This document shows positions 27,854 to 36,434 of a stretch of DNA of 64,000 nucleotides, in pieces. Location: the NCBI RefSeq assembly GCF_012927045.1, contig NZ_JABBFW010000010.1:62001-126000 (forward strand), in the 5' to 3' direction. The notes under the pieces were generated by a model. It did not search any database. It was not told the origin of the DNA and saw only the letters and a list, made by a program, of their open reading frames with translations. A program made the translations under genes and the position numbers. The stretch comes from Azohydromonas caseinilytica (GTDB taxonomy: Bacteria > Pseudomonadota > Gammaproteobacteria > Burkholderiales > Burkholderiaceae_C). Within the stretch, counting starts at the first letter, position 1, and the number at the start of each line of letters is the position of its first letter.

Positions 27854-28366
27854 TCAGGGGAAGGCCGGGATGTCCGGCTCCACGCCTTCCAGGTGCGCCT
27901 CGGGATGGGACTTCTGCAGCAAGGCCTCGATCTCCTCGACGCGCGAGCGCGGCACGTCGGTCATCAGCAGGATCTGCCCCTGCTCGATGGCACCCGCGAA
28001 GCGCTTGAGCCGCTCGCTGGGCGTGGAAGCGCCGATCATGCTCGACGACCACGCGCCCACCAGCGCCCCCACCACCGCCAGCACAGCGATCAGCCCGATC
28101 TGCGGCGTCTGCGCCACCACCGGGAAAATGGCCAGCACCAGCCCGGCCACCACGCCCACGGCCCCGCCGATCACCAGGCCCGACTGCGCCGAGCGCACGA
28201 CGTCGGAGGTCTGCAGCAGGTTGGCGGGATGCAGGCCGGTGAGGTCGATGTCCTCGCGCGCCATGAAGTGGATGTACTGCTCCGGAATGCGCGCAAGCAA
28301 CAGGTCGTCCATCGTGCGCCTGGCACTGGGCAGATCCGGCAAGAGCCAGTAGATGCGTCTGCGCAT
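27854..28366 (-). CDS. DUF1269-like membrane protein with glycine-zipper segment
   Basis: A 170-residue protein: an N-terminal soluble part (RIYWLLPDLPSARRTMDDLL, AREDIDLTGLHPANLLQ), a two-helix glycine-rich membrane hairpin (VIGGAVGVVAGLVLAIFPVV and GLIAVLAVVGALVGAWSSSM), and a C-terminal soluble part (GQILLMTDVPRSRVEEIEALL). This layout matches DUF1269-type proteins. The ATG at 28366 has an excellent AAGGAGGAG site. It is the first gene of the minus-strand unit that runs into the oxidase genes, and a 29-base palindrome lies upstream. Function is unknown. Confidence 0.75.
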   Translation of the reverse strand: MRRRIYWLLPDLPSARRTMDDLLLARIPEQYIHFMAREDIDLTGLHPANLLQTSDVVRSAQSGLVIGGAVGVVAGLVLAIFPVVAQTPQIGLIAVLAVVGALVGAWSSSMIGASTPSERLKRFAGAIEQGQILLMTDVPRSRVEEIEALLQKSHPEAHLEGVEPDIPAFP

Positions 28367-28495
28367 GGGCTCCTCCTTGCAGGAAGGCGGCTCGTTGCTT
28401 CTACATCCGCGCCTCCCCTGCGGCAAGCATTAATCCCTACCGCCGAAGGAAGTCATGCGCCGCCCACGCACTGCGTCCTGGCCGTAGGCAGCCTT

Positions 28496-28524
28496 CGCAT
28501 TCATGCGTCGTGCATATGAATGCG
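28496..28524. promoter_or_regulatory. 29-bp palindrome with 9-bp arms in a divergent promoter region
   Basis: Arms CGCATTCAT and ATGAATGCG match perfectly around an 11-base spacer. The site lies in the 231-base gap between the divergent DUF1269-like gene and the ABC transporter operon, about 75 bases upstream of the binding-protein start. The surrounding bases are AT-rich for this genome, as expected for a promoter. The binding protein is not encoded next to it. Confidence 0.5.
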
Positions 28525-28597
28525 TTCAAACATTATTTGCGGAAATGAAGTCCAGCCGTTGCAATGCCCGTCTGCCATGCAACCACGAGGAGGACCG

Positions 28598-29629
28598 ATG
28601 ACCCCGCCTACCGCACCCGCCGCACCCGACTTCCCCCCGCTGACCCGCCGCCAGTTGCTCGGCGGTGCCGGCGCGGCTGCCGTGGTCGCGGCCGGCGCGG
28701 GCCTGGGCGCGCACCGCATCGCCGTGGCGCAGACGGGCAAGCCGCTGACGCTGGCTTGGAACGCCAACGCCATCTGCCTGGCCCCAGTGCCGGTGGCGGA
28801 CCAGATGGGCTTCTTCAAGAAGCACGGCGTGAAGGTGGAGCTGACCAATTTCAGCGGCTCCACCGACGCGCTGCTGGAGTCCATCGCCAACGGCAAGGCC
28901 GACGCCGGGGTGGGCATGGTGCACCGCTGGCTCAAGGCGCTGGAGCAGGGCTTCGACGTCAAGATCACCGGCGCCTCGCACGGCGGCTGCACGCGCATGG
29001 CCGGCTCGCGCACGGCCGGCGTCACCGACCTGCAGAAGCTCAAGGGCAAGACCATCGGCGTGAGCGACCTCGCCAGCCCGGGCAAGAATTTCTTCGCCAT
29101 CCTGCTCACCAAGCACGGCATCGACCCCAACAAGGACGTGCAGTGGCGCCAGTACCCGGCCGACCTGCTGGGGCTGGCCGTGGAAAAGGGCGAGATCCAG
29201 GCCATCGCCGACGGCGACCCCAACCTCTACCTGATCCAGAAGCGCAACCAGGACCTTGTCGAGCTGGCAACCAACCTCTCCGGCGAGTACGCCGACAAGA
29301 CCTGCTGCGTGCTGGGCGTGCGCGGCTCGCTGGTGCGCGGCGACAAGGCCACCGCGGCGGCGCTCACGCGCGCCATCGTCGAGGCCAGCGACTGGGTGGC
29401 CAGCAACCCCAACGAGAGCGCGCGCATCTTCTCCAGATTCTCGCCCGTGCCCGAGGCCGACCTGCGCGCCGTGCTGGGCACGCTCATGCACAACCACCAC
29501 CCGTCGGGCGTGGCGCTGCGCCAGCAGATCGAGTTCTACGCCCGCGACTTCAAGTCGATCGGCGTGTTCAAGCCCGGCACCGACCCGGCCAAGTTCGCCG
29601 CGCATGTCGTGAGCGACGTGCTGGCCTGA
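28598..29629 (+). CDS. ABC transporter substrate-binding protein, NitT/TauT type, Tat-exported
   Basis: A 343-residue periplasmic binding protein of the NMT1/SsuA type. A twin-arginine signal (TRRQLLGGAGAAAVVAAGAG) leads the protein, followed by PVADQMGFFKKHGVKVELTNFSG cut across the first lobe, and DLQKLKGKTIGVSDLASPGKNF at the lobe hinge. Ligands of this group include sulfonates, taurine, nitrate, thiamin precursors and aromatic acids. The ATG at 28598 has GAGGAGGA upstream. It begins a three-gene importer operon. Given two sulfonate-type genes in the window, a sulfonate is plausible, but the ligand is not determined. Confidence 0.88.
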   Translation: MTPPTAPAAPDFPPLTRRQLLGGAGAAAVVAAGAGLGAHRIAVAQTGKPLTLAWNANAICLAPVPVADQMGFFKKHGVKVELTNFSGSTDALLESIANGKADAGVGMVHRWLKALEQGFDVKITGASHGGCTRMAGSRTAGVTDLQKLKGKTIGVSDLASPGKNFFAILLTKHGIDPNKDVQWRQYPADLLGLAVEKGEIQAIADGDPNLYLIQKRNQDLVELATNLSGEYADKTCCVLGVRGSLVRGDKATAAALTRAIVEASDWVASNPNESARIFSRFSPVPEADLRAVLGTLMHNHHPSGVALRQQIEFYARDFKSIGVFKPGTDPAKFAAHVVSDVLA

Positions 29630-29639
29630 GGGACATGCG

Positions 29640-30680
29640 ATGAGCAGCCTGTTTTCCGATCTCTCTCCGGCGCTGGCGCGCCGCGCCCCGCCGCGCCGGC
29701 CGCTGCCGGTGTGGTGGACCGGCGCGCTGTCGGCGCTGGCCTGGGCCGCCTTCGGCCTGCTGACCTGGCGCCTGCCCAACGTGGAGCTGGGCTTCAGCGA
29801 GTGGGCCTACACCACGGAGCTGGGCGTGGCCGCGCTGCTGGTGGCGGCGCTGATGCTGCTGGTGGCCGCCACGCTGCCGGCGCTGGCGGGTACGCAGGCC
29901 CGGCTGGCGCGCGTCGAGGCCCGGCTGCGCCACCTCGGCCCCTGGCTGGTGGCGCTGCCGCTGCTGCTGGCGCTGTGGGAGCTGCTGACGGCCAAGCTCG
30001 CCTGGCTGCCGGCGCCCTTCTTCGCGCCGCCGCAGTCGCTGATCGAGGTCTACGGTGGCGACCACGAGCGCCTGGTCGAGTGCGCGGCGCACTCGCTGCT
30101 GCTGCTGTCCGCGGGCGTGGCCGCGGGCACGCTGGCGGGCTTCGTCACCGGCGTGGCCATCGGCTGGTCGCGCAACGCGGGCTACTGGGTCCACCCGGTG
30201 CTGCGCTTCCTCGGCCCCATTCCCTCCACGGCGCTGCTGCCGATCGCCTTCTTCCTGGCGCCGTCGAGCTGGTCGGCCGCGGCCTTCCTGATCGCGCTGG
30301 CCACGGGCTTCCCGGTGACGGTGCTGACCTGGTCGGGCGTGGCGGGCGTCAATCGCCAGTTCTACGACGTGGCGCGCACGCTGGGCGCCAGCGAATGGTT
30401 CTTGATCTGGCGCGTGGCCGTGCCGGCCGCGCTGCCGCAGGTGTTCGTGGGCCTGTTCATGGGCCTGGGCGCGAGCTTTTCCGTGCTGGTCGCCGCCGAG
30501 ATGATGGGCGTGAAGGCGGGACTGGGCTGGTATCTCACCTGGGCGCAGGGCTGGGCCGCCTACACCAACATGTTCGCGGCGCTGTTCGTGATGGCGGCGC
30601 TGTTCTCGGGGCTGATCAGCGCCTTGTTTGCCGTGCGCGACCGCGCGCTGGCCTGGCAGAAGGGGACGCTGAAATGGTGA
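29640..30680 (+). CDS. ABC transporter permease with N-terminal extension
   Basis: A 346-residue inner-membrane permease of the SsuC/TauC type. The C-terminal ~250 residues have the usual six helices and the coupling loop RTLGASEWFLIWRVAVPAALP. The first ~95 residues carry two additional membrane segments (TGALSALAWAAFGLLTW and GVAALLVAALMLLVAATL) linked by a charged loop, making it about 80-90 residues longer than usual family members. It starts 10 bases after the binding-protein stop and overlaps the ATPase gene by seven bases. Confidence 0.9.
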   Translation: MSSLFSDLSPALARRAPPRRPLPVWWTGALSALAWAAFGLLTWRLPNVELGFSEWAYTTELGVAALLVAALMLLVAATLPALAGTQARLARVEARLRHLGPWLVALPLLLALWELLTAKLAWLPAPFFAPPQSLIEVYGGDHERLVECAAHSLLLLSAGVAAGTLAGFVTGVAIGWSRNAGYWVHPVLRFLGPIPSTALLPIAFFLAPSSWSAAAFLIALATGFPVTVLTWSGVAGVNRQFYDVARTLGASEWFLIWRVAVPAALPQVFVGLFMGLGASFSVLVAAEMMGVKAGLGWYLTWAQGWAAYTNMFAALFVMAALFSGLISALFAVRDRALAWQKGTLKW

Positions 30681-31477
30681 GCGCCACGCTGGAACGCCAC
30701 GCCGCCGCGCCGGCCCGGGCCGCCGGCGCCCACATCGCCATACGCGGCGTGAGCCATGCCTTCGAGCGCCCGCAAGGGCCGCTGCCGGTGCTGCAGGACG
30801 TGCACATCGACATCCGCCCCGGCGAGTTCGTGGCGCTGCTGGGGCCCAGCGGCTGCGGCAAGAGCACGCTGCTGCGGCTGGTCGCCGGGCTGGAGCAGGC
30901 CGGCACCGGCAGCATCACGCACGACGGCCGGTCCATCCGCCGCCCCGATCCGTCGCGGGTGGTGGTGTTCCAGGACCCGACGCTCTATCCCTGGCGCACG
31001 GTGTGGGACAACGTCGCGCTGGGCCTGCAGGCGCGCGGCGAGCTGGCCGCCAGGCGGCACCGCGTGGACGAGGCGCTGGCGCTGGTGGGCCTGTCGGAGT
31101 TCGCGCAGGGCTATCCCCATCAACTCTCCGGCGGCATGGCGCAGCGCGCGGCGCTGGCGCGGGCGCTGGTCAACGACCCGGCGCTGCTGATCCTGGACGA
31201 GCCGCTGGGCAAGCTGGACTCGCTCACGCGGCTGGCGATGCAGACCGAGCTGGTGGCGCTGTGGCAGCGCGCAGGCCTGAGCGTGCTGATGGTCACGCAC
31301 GACGTGGAGGAGGCGCTGTTCATGGCGCAGCGCGTGCTGGTCATGGGCCCGCGCCCGGCGCGCGTGCTGGCCGAGCTGCAAGTCGATCTGCCCTACCCCC
31401 GGCACCGCGGCGACGAGGCGCTGGCGCGGCTGCGGCACGAGGCGCTGCGGCATCTGGGGTTGGATGGGAGTTGGTAA
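30674..31477 (+). CDS. ABC transporter ATP-binding protein (SsuB/TauB type)
   Basis: A 267-residue ATPase with Walker A GPSGCGKSTLL, Q-loop VVFQDPTLYPW, signature LSGGMAQRAALARAL, Walker B LLILDEPLGKLD and the H-loop THDVEEALF, all intact. It belongs to the nitrate/sulfonate/taurine subfamily and energises the importer encoded by the two preceding genes, overlapping the permease stop by seven bases. The operon ends here and is followed by an intergenic repeat. Confidence 0.94.
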   Translation: MVSATLERHAAAPARAAGAHIAIRGVSHAFERPQGPLPVLQDVHIDIRPGEFVALLGPSGCGKSTLLRLVAGLEQAGTGSITHDGRSIRRPDPSRVVVFQDPTLYPWRTVWDNVALGLQARGELAARRHRVDEALALVGLSEFAQGYPHQLSGGMAQRAALARALVNDPALLILDEPLGKLDSLTRLAMQTELVALWQRAGLSVLMVTHDVEEALFMAQRVLVMGPRPARVLAELQVDLPYPRHRGDEALARLRHEALRHLGLDGSW

Positions 31478-31798
31478 GGGGCGCACCGAACCGGGACCGT
31501 GCATAGCGCCATCCCGGTTGACCTCAACGCAGGATTGCTCGCACCAAGCCGGTACGCAGGCCGCCAGCCACTACGTCGTCATGCCCGCGCAGGCGGGCAT
31601 CCACGCGCACGGACCCGCCACCCGAAAAAAGCTGGCGTCACGCGATGCAGACCCCGGCAGCATCCCTGCGATCGTGGATGCCCGCCTGCGCAGGCATGAC
31701 GACGTTTCTTTCATGGCCTACCCCATGACGTGCGAGCGCTCCACAACGACAGCTTCTTTCTTGACCGGCAGGCGCCTGCACGTGTGCCGGCATGACCA
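31478..31798. other. Intergenic region with a palindromic repeat
   Basis: No gene is supported in these 321 bases between the ATPase and cytochrome genes. Most of it is the inverted repeat at 31574-31704, described separately. Confidence 0.7.
31574..31704. repeat. Palindromic repeat of the GTCATGCCCGC family, best copy
   Basis: Two 32-base units, 31574-31605 and 31673-31704, are reverse complements at 31 of 32 positions around 67 bases. Each unit contains the GTCATGCC(C/T)GCGCAGGCGGGCATCCAC core. Diverged copies are at 33031-33137 and 54002-54083. The strong symmetry could form a long hairpin or end transcription of the ABC operon. It is a dispersed intergenic repeat. Confidence 0.75.
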
Positions 31799-32998
31799 AT
31801 GATCCCCATGCAAAACGGTTGGTGGCGCGGCCCTGGCCTGGACACCCTGCTGTCCCTCATCACGACCCTGGAGCAGGGCCTGCTGCGCGTCCTGCACGCG
31901 CTGGGCCTCGCGCCCGAAGTCCACGGCCAGCCCGCCTGGCCTTTCGGCGTGCGCGTTTCGGAGGTGATGCTCACGCTGGACCCGAGCCACGCGCGCCAGG
32001 TCGGCACGGTGCTCCTGCTGCTGGGCCTCGCCGTGCTGTCGCTGTTGCCGACGGCGCTGCTGCGCTGGCCGTTGCGCGCACACCGCGGCGCGGCGCTGAT
32101 GCTGGGCCTGGTGGCGGCGGGCTTCAGCGGGGCAGCCTGGCAGTGGCCGTCCTCGGCGCTGCTGTGGGCGCCGGCGGCGCCGACCAGCTTCCATCGCCTG
32201 CCCGAGAGCATGGCGGACAGCGCACCGCTGCACGGCGGCCGCCTCTACGCCCGGCACTGCCTGGCCTGCCACGGTGAAAACGGTGACGGCGACGGCCCGC
32301 GCGCGGCCGAGGGCCCGCTCTGGCCGCCCACCTTCAACCGCAGCCTGCTGTGGCGGCGCAGCGATGGCGAGCTGTTCTGGCACATCCGCCACGGCGTGAG
32401 CGATGCGCAGGGGCGCCACACCATGCCGGCGCTGCCGGCCGAGCTGCCCGACGCGGCCGTGTGGCAGCTCGTGGGCTGGCTGCAGCTCCATGCCGCCGGC
32501 CAGCAGCTGGCCCGCGCCGGCGAGTGGCAATTGCCGCTGGCCGCGCCGTCGATGGCCGTGCAGTGCGACGGCGGCCCGGCCCGCCCGCTGCACGCGCTGC
32601 GGGGCCAGCGCCTGCGCATCGTGGCCCTGGGCCCGGAGCAGCCCGCGCCGCGCGAGGACCCGCGCTTCCAGACCATCGCGCTCTCACCCACGGCGCGGAC
32701 GCAGGAGGGCTGCGTGGCCGTGTCCGAAGCCGCCTGGCAGGCCTACGCGCTGGTGGCCGGCGTGCAGCCGCAGGCCCTGGCCGGCACCGAGTTCCTGCTC
32801 GACCGCGGCGGCTGGCTGCGCGCCCGGCGCCGTCCCGACGATGCGCCCTGGAGCGACGCGATGCTGGTGTGCCGAGGCAACGACGTGCCTTCCGGACTGG
32901 TGCGTGTGTCCGCCATGGAGGGCGACGGCCTGGACCGGCTGCTGGCACGCATGGACGCCGAGCCGGTGCGCCCGGTGCGTGGCGGGCGGCTGCATTGA
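31799..32998 (+). CDS. Membrane-anchored c-type cytochrome with unknown C-terminal domain
   Basis: A 399-residue protein. Two or three N-terminal hydrophobic segments (TVLLLLGLAVLSLLPTALL; ALMLGLVAAGFSGAAW) precede a cytochrome c domain with heme motif CLACH at 154-158 and a likely axial methionine in RHTMPALPAEL. The C-terminal ~170 residues contain several cysteines (MAVQCDGG, TQEGCVAVS, MLVCRGND) and resemble no family I can name. It may be an electron carrier or sensor in the periplasm. It stands between two intergenic repeats, so it is probably its own transcription unit. The ATG at 31808 is an alternative start. Confidence 0.8.
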   Translation: MIPMQNGWWRGPGLDTLLSLITTLEQGLLRVLHALGLAPEVHGQPAWPFGVRVSEVMLTLDPSHARQVGTVLLLLGLAVLSLLPTALLRWPLRAHRGAALMLGLVAAGFSGAAWQWPSSALLWAPAAPTSFHRLPESMADSAPLHGGRLYARHCLACHGENGDGDGPRAAEGPLWPPTFNRSLLWRRSDGELFWHIRHGVSDAQGRHTMPALPAELPDAAVWQLVGWLQLHAAGQQLARAGEWQLPLAAPSMAVQCDGGPARPLHALRGQRLRIVALGPEQPAPREDPRFQTIALSPTARTQEGCVAVSEAAWQAYALVAGVQPQALAGTEFLLDRGGWLRARRRPDDAPWSDAMLVCRGNDVPSGLVRVSAMEGDGLDRLLARMDAEPVRPVRGGRLH

Positions 32999-33030
32999 TT
33001 CGATCTCTTGGCCGAAGCTGAAATGCTTTT

Positions 33031-33137
33031 TCGTCATGCCCGCGCAGAGCCTGCCCCCGCGTAGACGGGGGCGGGTTCTGCGCGGTCCGGGATACAGCCC
33101 GAAGTTCGTGGACACGTGCCTGCGCGGGTGTGACAGG
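33031..33137. repeat. Diverged copy of the GTCATGCCCGC palindromic repeat
   Basis: The left unit begins TCGTCATGCCCGCGCAG at 33031; the right unit (about 33107-33137) is its degenerate reverse complement. A nested hairpin, CCCCCGC with its complement around GTAGA, has formed between them. It lies between the cytochrome and catalase genes. Confidence 0.6.
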
Positions 33138-33280
33138 GTCATCCCAGTGAGAAAGACGAATTCGAGAATGAGGCGGCCGGCCATGCCGGCACTGCCCGTG
33201 CCAATCGTCAGGCTTCCCGCCGACGGGCCGCTCACCCAGCCGCGCTACCGTAGCGCCTTTCGCCTCCACGGAGCCGCCCC

Positions 33281-34414
33281 ATGCCGAACTTGCCGATCCC
33301 ATTCCCGTTGCGCCGCCCCGCCCTGCGCGCCGTGCGGCCTTTGGCCCTGCTGGGCCTGAGCTTGGCCGGTGTCGGCGCGGCGCACGCCGCGGACGCCGCC
33401 CCGGCCACCACGCCGCAGGCCGTGGTGGACAGCATGGAAGCCGTGTTCGGCCCCAACACCGGCCGGCGCCGCAACCACACCAAGGGCTTGTGCGCGGAAG
33501 GGCGCTTCACGGCCACGCCGCAGGCGGCGCGCTACAGCCGCAGCCCGTTGTTCAACGGCCAGCCCGTGCCGGTGCAGGCGCGCTTCTCGCTGGCCGGCGG
33601 CCGGGCCACGGCGCCGGACACGGCACGCAGCCCGCGCGGGCTGGCGCTGCAGTTCCAGCTGCCCGGCGGCGCGCTGCACCAGATGGCCATGCTCAACGTG
33701 CCGGTGTTCTCCTCCGCCACGCCCGAATCCTTCTTTGCCCGGCTGGACGCCGACCGGCCCGACCCGGCCACCGGCAAGCCCGACCCGGCGCGGCAGAAGG
33801 CCGTGGCCGAGCGCTATACCGACAACAAGCCGCTGGCGGCCTGGATGGCGCAGCACCGCCCGCCGCCCAGCTTCGCCAATGCCAGCTACCACGGCCTGCA
33901 TGCCTTTCGCTTCGTCAACGCGCAGGACCAGGCGCGCTGGGTCAAGTGGCGCTTTGTGCCGCGCGACGGCGAGCAGGAGCTCAGCGAGGAACAGCTCAAG
34001 ACCGCGCCCGCCGACTTCCTCGCCCCGGCCCTGGCCGAGCGGCTGCGCAAGGGCCCGGTGGAGTGGGACATGGTGCTGACGCTGGGCCAGGACGGCGACC
34101 CGCTCACCGACCCGACGCAGGCCTGGCCCGCCGGCCGCACCGAGGTGAGCGTCGGCACGCTGCAGATCCAGCGCGCCGGCGGCAGCGGCTGCGAAGCCAT
34201 CAACTTCGACCCGCTGGTGCTCAGCGACGGCGTGCAGCCCTCGCCCGACCCGGTGCTGGCCTTCCGCTCGCCGGCCTACGCCACCTCGTGGGTACGCCGT
34301 CAGGGCGAAGCCGCCAAGGGCGAAGTGGCCAAGGGTGACGCCCCCCGCGGCGAGGCCGCCAAGGGCAACCCGCCCCGGGGCGAGGCGGCGACCAGCGAGG
34401 CCGTCAGGCGCTGA
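33281..34414 (+). CDS. SrpA-like catalase-related peroxidase, exported
   Basis: A 377-residue small-subunit-type catalase relative with an N-terminal signal (RPLALLGLSLAGVGAAHA). The distal heme histidine lies in NHTKGLCAEGRF and the proximal tyrosine in FRSPAYATSW; SFANASYHGLHAFRFVN is also typical. These periplasmic enzymes use small peroxides and are related to SrpA. The ending is unusual: residues 342-371 are six near-identical pentapeptides of the type GEAAK, encoded by a 15-base tandem repeat. Regulation is not visible. Confidence 0.9.
   Translation: MPNLPIPFPLRRPALRAVRPLALLGLSLAGVGAAHAADAAPATTPQAVVDSMEAVFGPNTGRRRNHTKGLCAEGRFTATPQAARYSRSPLFNGQPVPVQARFSLAGGRATAPDTARSPRGLALQFQLPGGALHQMAMLNVPVFSSATPESFFARLDADRPDPATGKPDPARQKAVAERYTDNKPLAAWMAQHRPPPSFANASYHGLHAFRFVNAQDQARWVKWRFVPRDGEQELSEEQLKTAPADFLAPALAERLRKGPVEWDMVLTLGQDGDPLTDPTQAWPAGRTEVSVGTLQIQRAGGSGCEAINFDPLVLSDGVQPSPDPVLAFRSPAYATSWVRRQGEAAKGEVAKGDAPRGEAAKGNPPRGEAATSEAVRR
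34304..34393 (+). repeat. In-frame 15-bp minisatellite, six units
   Basis: Six consecutive 15-base units at the 3' end of the catalase gene encode GEAAK, GEVAK, GDAPR, GEAAK, GNPPR and GEAAT. The unit length keeps the frame, so copy-number changes would only alter tail length. Confidence 0.8.
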
Positions 34415-34433
34415 GCGGCGCGGGCCGCGGGCT

Positions 34434-35081
34434 TCAGGCCGGCACCTTGGCGGGCACGGCGGCCGGGCTCGCGCCCGGCGCCACCGCGTCGCCGAACCTG
34501 AAACGCCCTTCCGCCACGATGTGTTCCAGCGGCAGGCGCTGGCTCATCACCTCGCGCTCCTGCAGCGCTTCGGGCAGCACCTCCTTGTCGGTGCGCCAGC
34601 CGATGGCCACCACCGTCTCGATGGCGTAGTCCTTCGGAATGCCCAGCGCCTGGCGCAACTGGTCACGGTCGAAGCCGCCCATGGCGTGGGCATGCCAGCC
34701 CAGCAAGGTGGCCTGGAAGGCCAGGCTGGCCCAGGCGGCGCCGGTGTCGAAAGAATGCGAGGCAATGGGCTGCGGCTGGGTCTTGCCCGGCGGCACCCAG
34801 CGCGTCTTCGACAGCACCGCCACCAGCACCGCGGCGCGGTGCGCCCAGCCGCGGTTGAACTCGTGGAGCGCGTCATGCAGCGGCTGCCAGGCGGGCGTGT
34901 CGCGCCGGCCGTAGAGGAAGCGCCAGGGTTGCGCGTTGAAGCTCGACGGCGCCCAACGCGCGGCCTCGAAGAAGCGCATCAGCGTGGGCTCGTCGATGGG
35001 CTCGCCGTCAAAGGCGCGCGGCGACCAGCGACAGGTGAACATCGGGTCGATGGCGTGATGGCTCTTGCGTTGCTGGCTCAT
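34434..35081 (-). CDS. Nitroreductase family protein
   Basis: A 215-residue FMN-dependent nitroreductase-like protein. FMN-contact motifs are RWSPRAFDGEPIDE at the N-terminus, RWAPSSFNAQPWRFLYG, and LGWHAHAMGGFDRDQLRQALGIPKDY toward the middle. Family members reduce nitro groups, quinones or flavins with NAD(P)H. The start at 35081 gives the family length. It converges on the catalase gene and precedes a sulfonate-type binding protein gene on the same strand, 83 bases away. The physiological substrate is unknown. Confidence 0.9.
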   Translation of the reverse strand: MSQQRKSHHAIDPMFTCRWSPRAFDGEPIDEPTLMRFFEAARWAPSSFNAQPWRFLYGRRDTPAWQPLHDALHEFNRGWAHRAAVLVAVLSKTRWVPPGKTQPQPIASHSFDTGAAWASLAFQATLLGWHAHAMGGFDRDQLRQALGIPKDYAIETVVAIGWRTDKEVLPEALQEREVMSQRLPLEHIVAEGRFRFGDAVAPGASPAAVPAKVPA

Positions 35082-35164
35082 GGCTGGAGTGAGGAAGGAG
35101 TGACAGGCGGCGCGCCCCGCCACGGAGGCCGGACGCCGCGCTCAAGGTGTCGGGGCCGAGCGGG

Positions 35165-36121
35165 TCAAAGGCGGGTGAAGGTGCCCTCGACATCGAGCCG
35201 CTTGGGCAGCAGCCCGGCCTGCAGGTAGAAATCGGCCGCCTTCTGCTGCTCGGCGATCACGGCGGCGTCGATGGGCACGTAGCGGGTCTGGCGCCGCTCG
35301 AAGGCCAGCCGCGCGGCCGGCACGGGGATGCCGATGATCCGCGCCTGCACCTGCGCGTATTCACCCATGTGGCCGTTGGCCCACGCCTGCGCGCGCTGCA
35401 CGCGCTGGCTGAAGTCCGCCAGCAGCTCACGCTTGTCGCGCAGCGCCGTGTCGGTGGCGGCGATGTAGCTCAGGCCCGACCACAGCCCGCGGCCGTTGGA
35501 GAGCACGCGCAGCCCGTCCACCGACTCCGCCACCGCCGTGTACGGCTCCCAGGTGGCCCAGGCATCCACGGCCCCCGACACCAGCGCCAGCTTGGCATCG
35601 GGCGGCGTGAGGAAGCGGAACTGCACGTCCGAAGGCTTCAGGCCCGCGGCAGCCAGGGTGCGCAACGTCACGTAGTGGCCGATGGAGCCGCGGTTGGTGG
35701 CGACGCTGCGGCCCTTGAGGCCGGCCGCGTCGCGGATGGGGGAATCGCCGCGCACGATCACTGCCGTGCCGTAGGCGTCGCTGCGGTTGGCGGCAAAGGC
35801 CTTGATGCGCACGCCCTGGGCCAGGGCGAAGATCAGCGGCGCGTCGCCGATGGGCCCGGAGTCCACCGCCTCGGCATTGAGCGCCTCGGCCAGCGGCGCG
35901 GCGGCGGGGAACTCGGTCCACTGGATCTCGTAGGGCAGGTCCTTCAGCGCATCGGCGCTCTCCAGCAGGGCGCGCAGCCCGCCCTTCTGGTCACCGGCAT
36001 GCAGCACCGGGCGGCCGGCCGCGCGCACCAAGGCCGGCGCCGCCAGCGCGGCCGTGCCCAGGGCGAGCGCGGCGCGGCGCCCGCGGTTCACGGCCAAGCC
36101 AGGTTTTGGTTCATCGTTCAT
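35165..36121 (-). CDS. Sulfonate/aliphatic-type ABC substrate-binding protein (SsuA-like)
   Basis: A 318-residue periplasmic binding protein with a Tat-like signal (RGRRAALALGTAALAAPALV). SsuA-like features are IQWTEFPAAAPLAEALNAEAVD, SGPIGDAPLIFALAQG, VRGDSPIRDAAGLKGRSVATNRGSIGH cut across the lobes, and VDAWATWEPYTA. The ATG at 36121 has GGGGAGGA upstream. No permease or ATPase lies next to it; it may share the importer at 28.6-31.5 kb or be a lone receptor. Confidence 0.88.
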   Translation of the reverse strand: MNDEPKPGLAVNRGRRAALALGTAALAAPALVRAAGRPVLHAGDQKGGLRALLESADALKDLPYEIQWTEFPAAAPLAEALNAEAVDSGPIGDAPLIFALAQGVRIKAFAANRSDAYGTAVIVRGDSPIRDAAGLKGRSVATNRGSIGHYVTLRTLAAAGLKPSDVQFRFLTPPDAKLALVSGAVDAWATWEPYTAVAESVDGLRVLSNGRGLWSGLSYIAATDTALRDKRELLADFSQRVQRAQAWANGHMGEYAQVQARIIGIPVPAARLAFERRQTRYVPIDAAVIAEQQKAADFYLQAGLLPKRLDVEGTFTRL

Positions 36122-36434
36122 CAGTCCTCCCCTGAAGGCTTGGGATGGGGCTGCGGTTGTGGGCTCAACCTGCACGCCATGGCGGTGGCCGGCGCCGTCG
36201 CGCGGCGCGAGGCCGGACCGCCGTTGCGACACCGTAGCCGCGCGCCGTCAGGCCTGGCAAATGACGATTTCGGATATCGAGCTGCGCTGCCGCGGGTCCA
36301 GCGTGGCCGGCCTGGTGCTCCCGGGCACATGCACGCGCCGCATGTGCTTGTGCGCATCGCGTCGTTCACGGCGGGAGATTCGGGGCCTATGGTTGCCGCA
36401 ATCTCCTTTTTCCTTGCACTGCACACGCTTCGCC
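36122..36434. other. Intergenic region between binding-protein gene and small ORF
   Basis: No gene is supported in these 313 bases. It holds the promoter region of the SsuA-like gene. No clear inverted repeat or terminator was seen. Confidence 0.5.

Noticed and set aside
31574-31704. Inverted repeat as the ends of an insertion sequence
   Set aside because: There is no transposase between the arms, the total is only 131 bp, and degenerate copies recur between genes, which fits a dispersed palindromic repeat.
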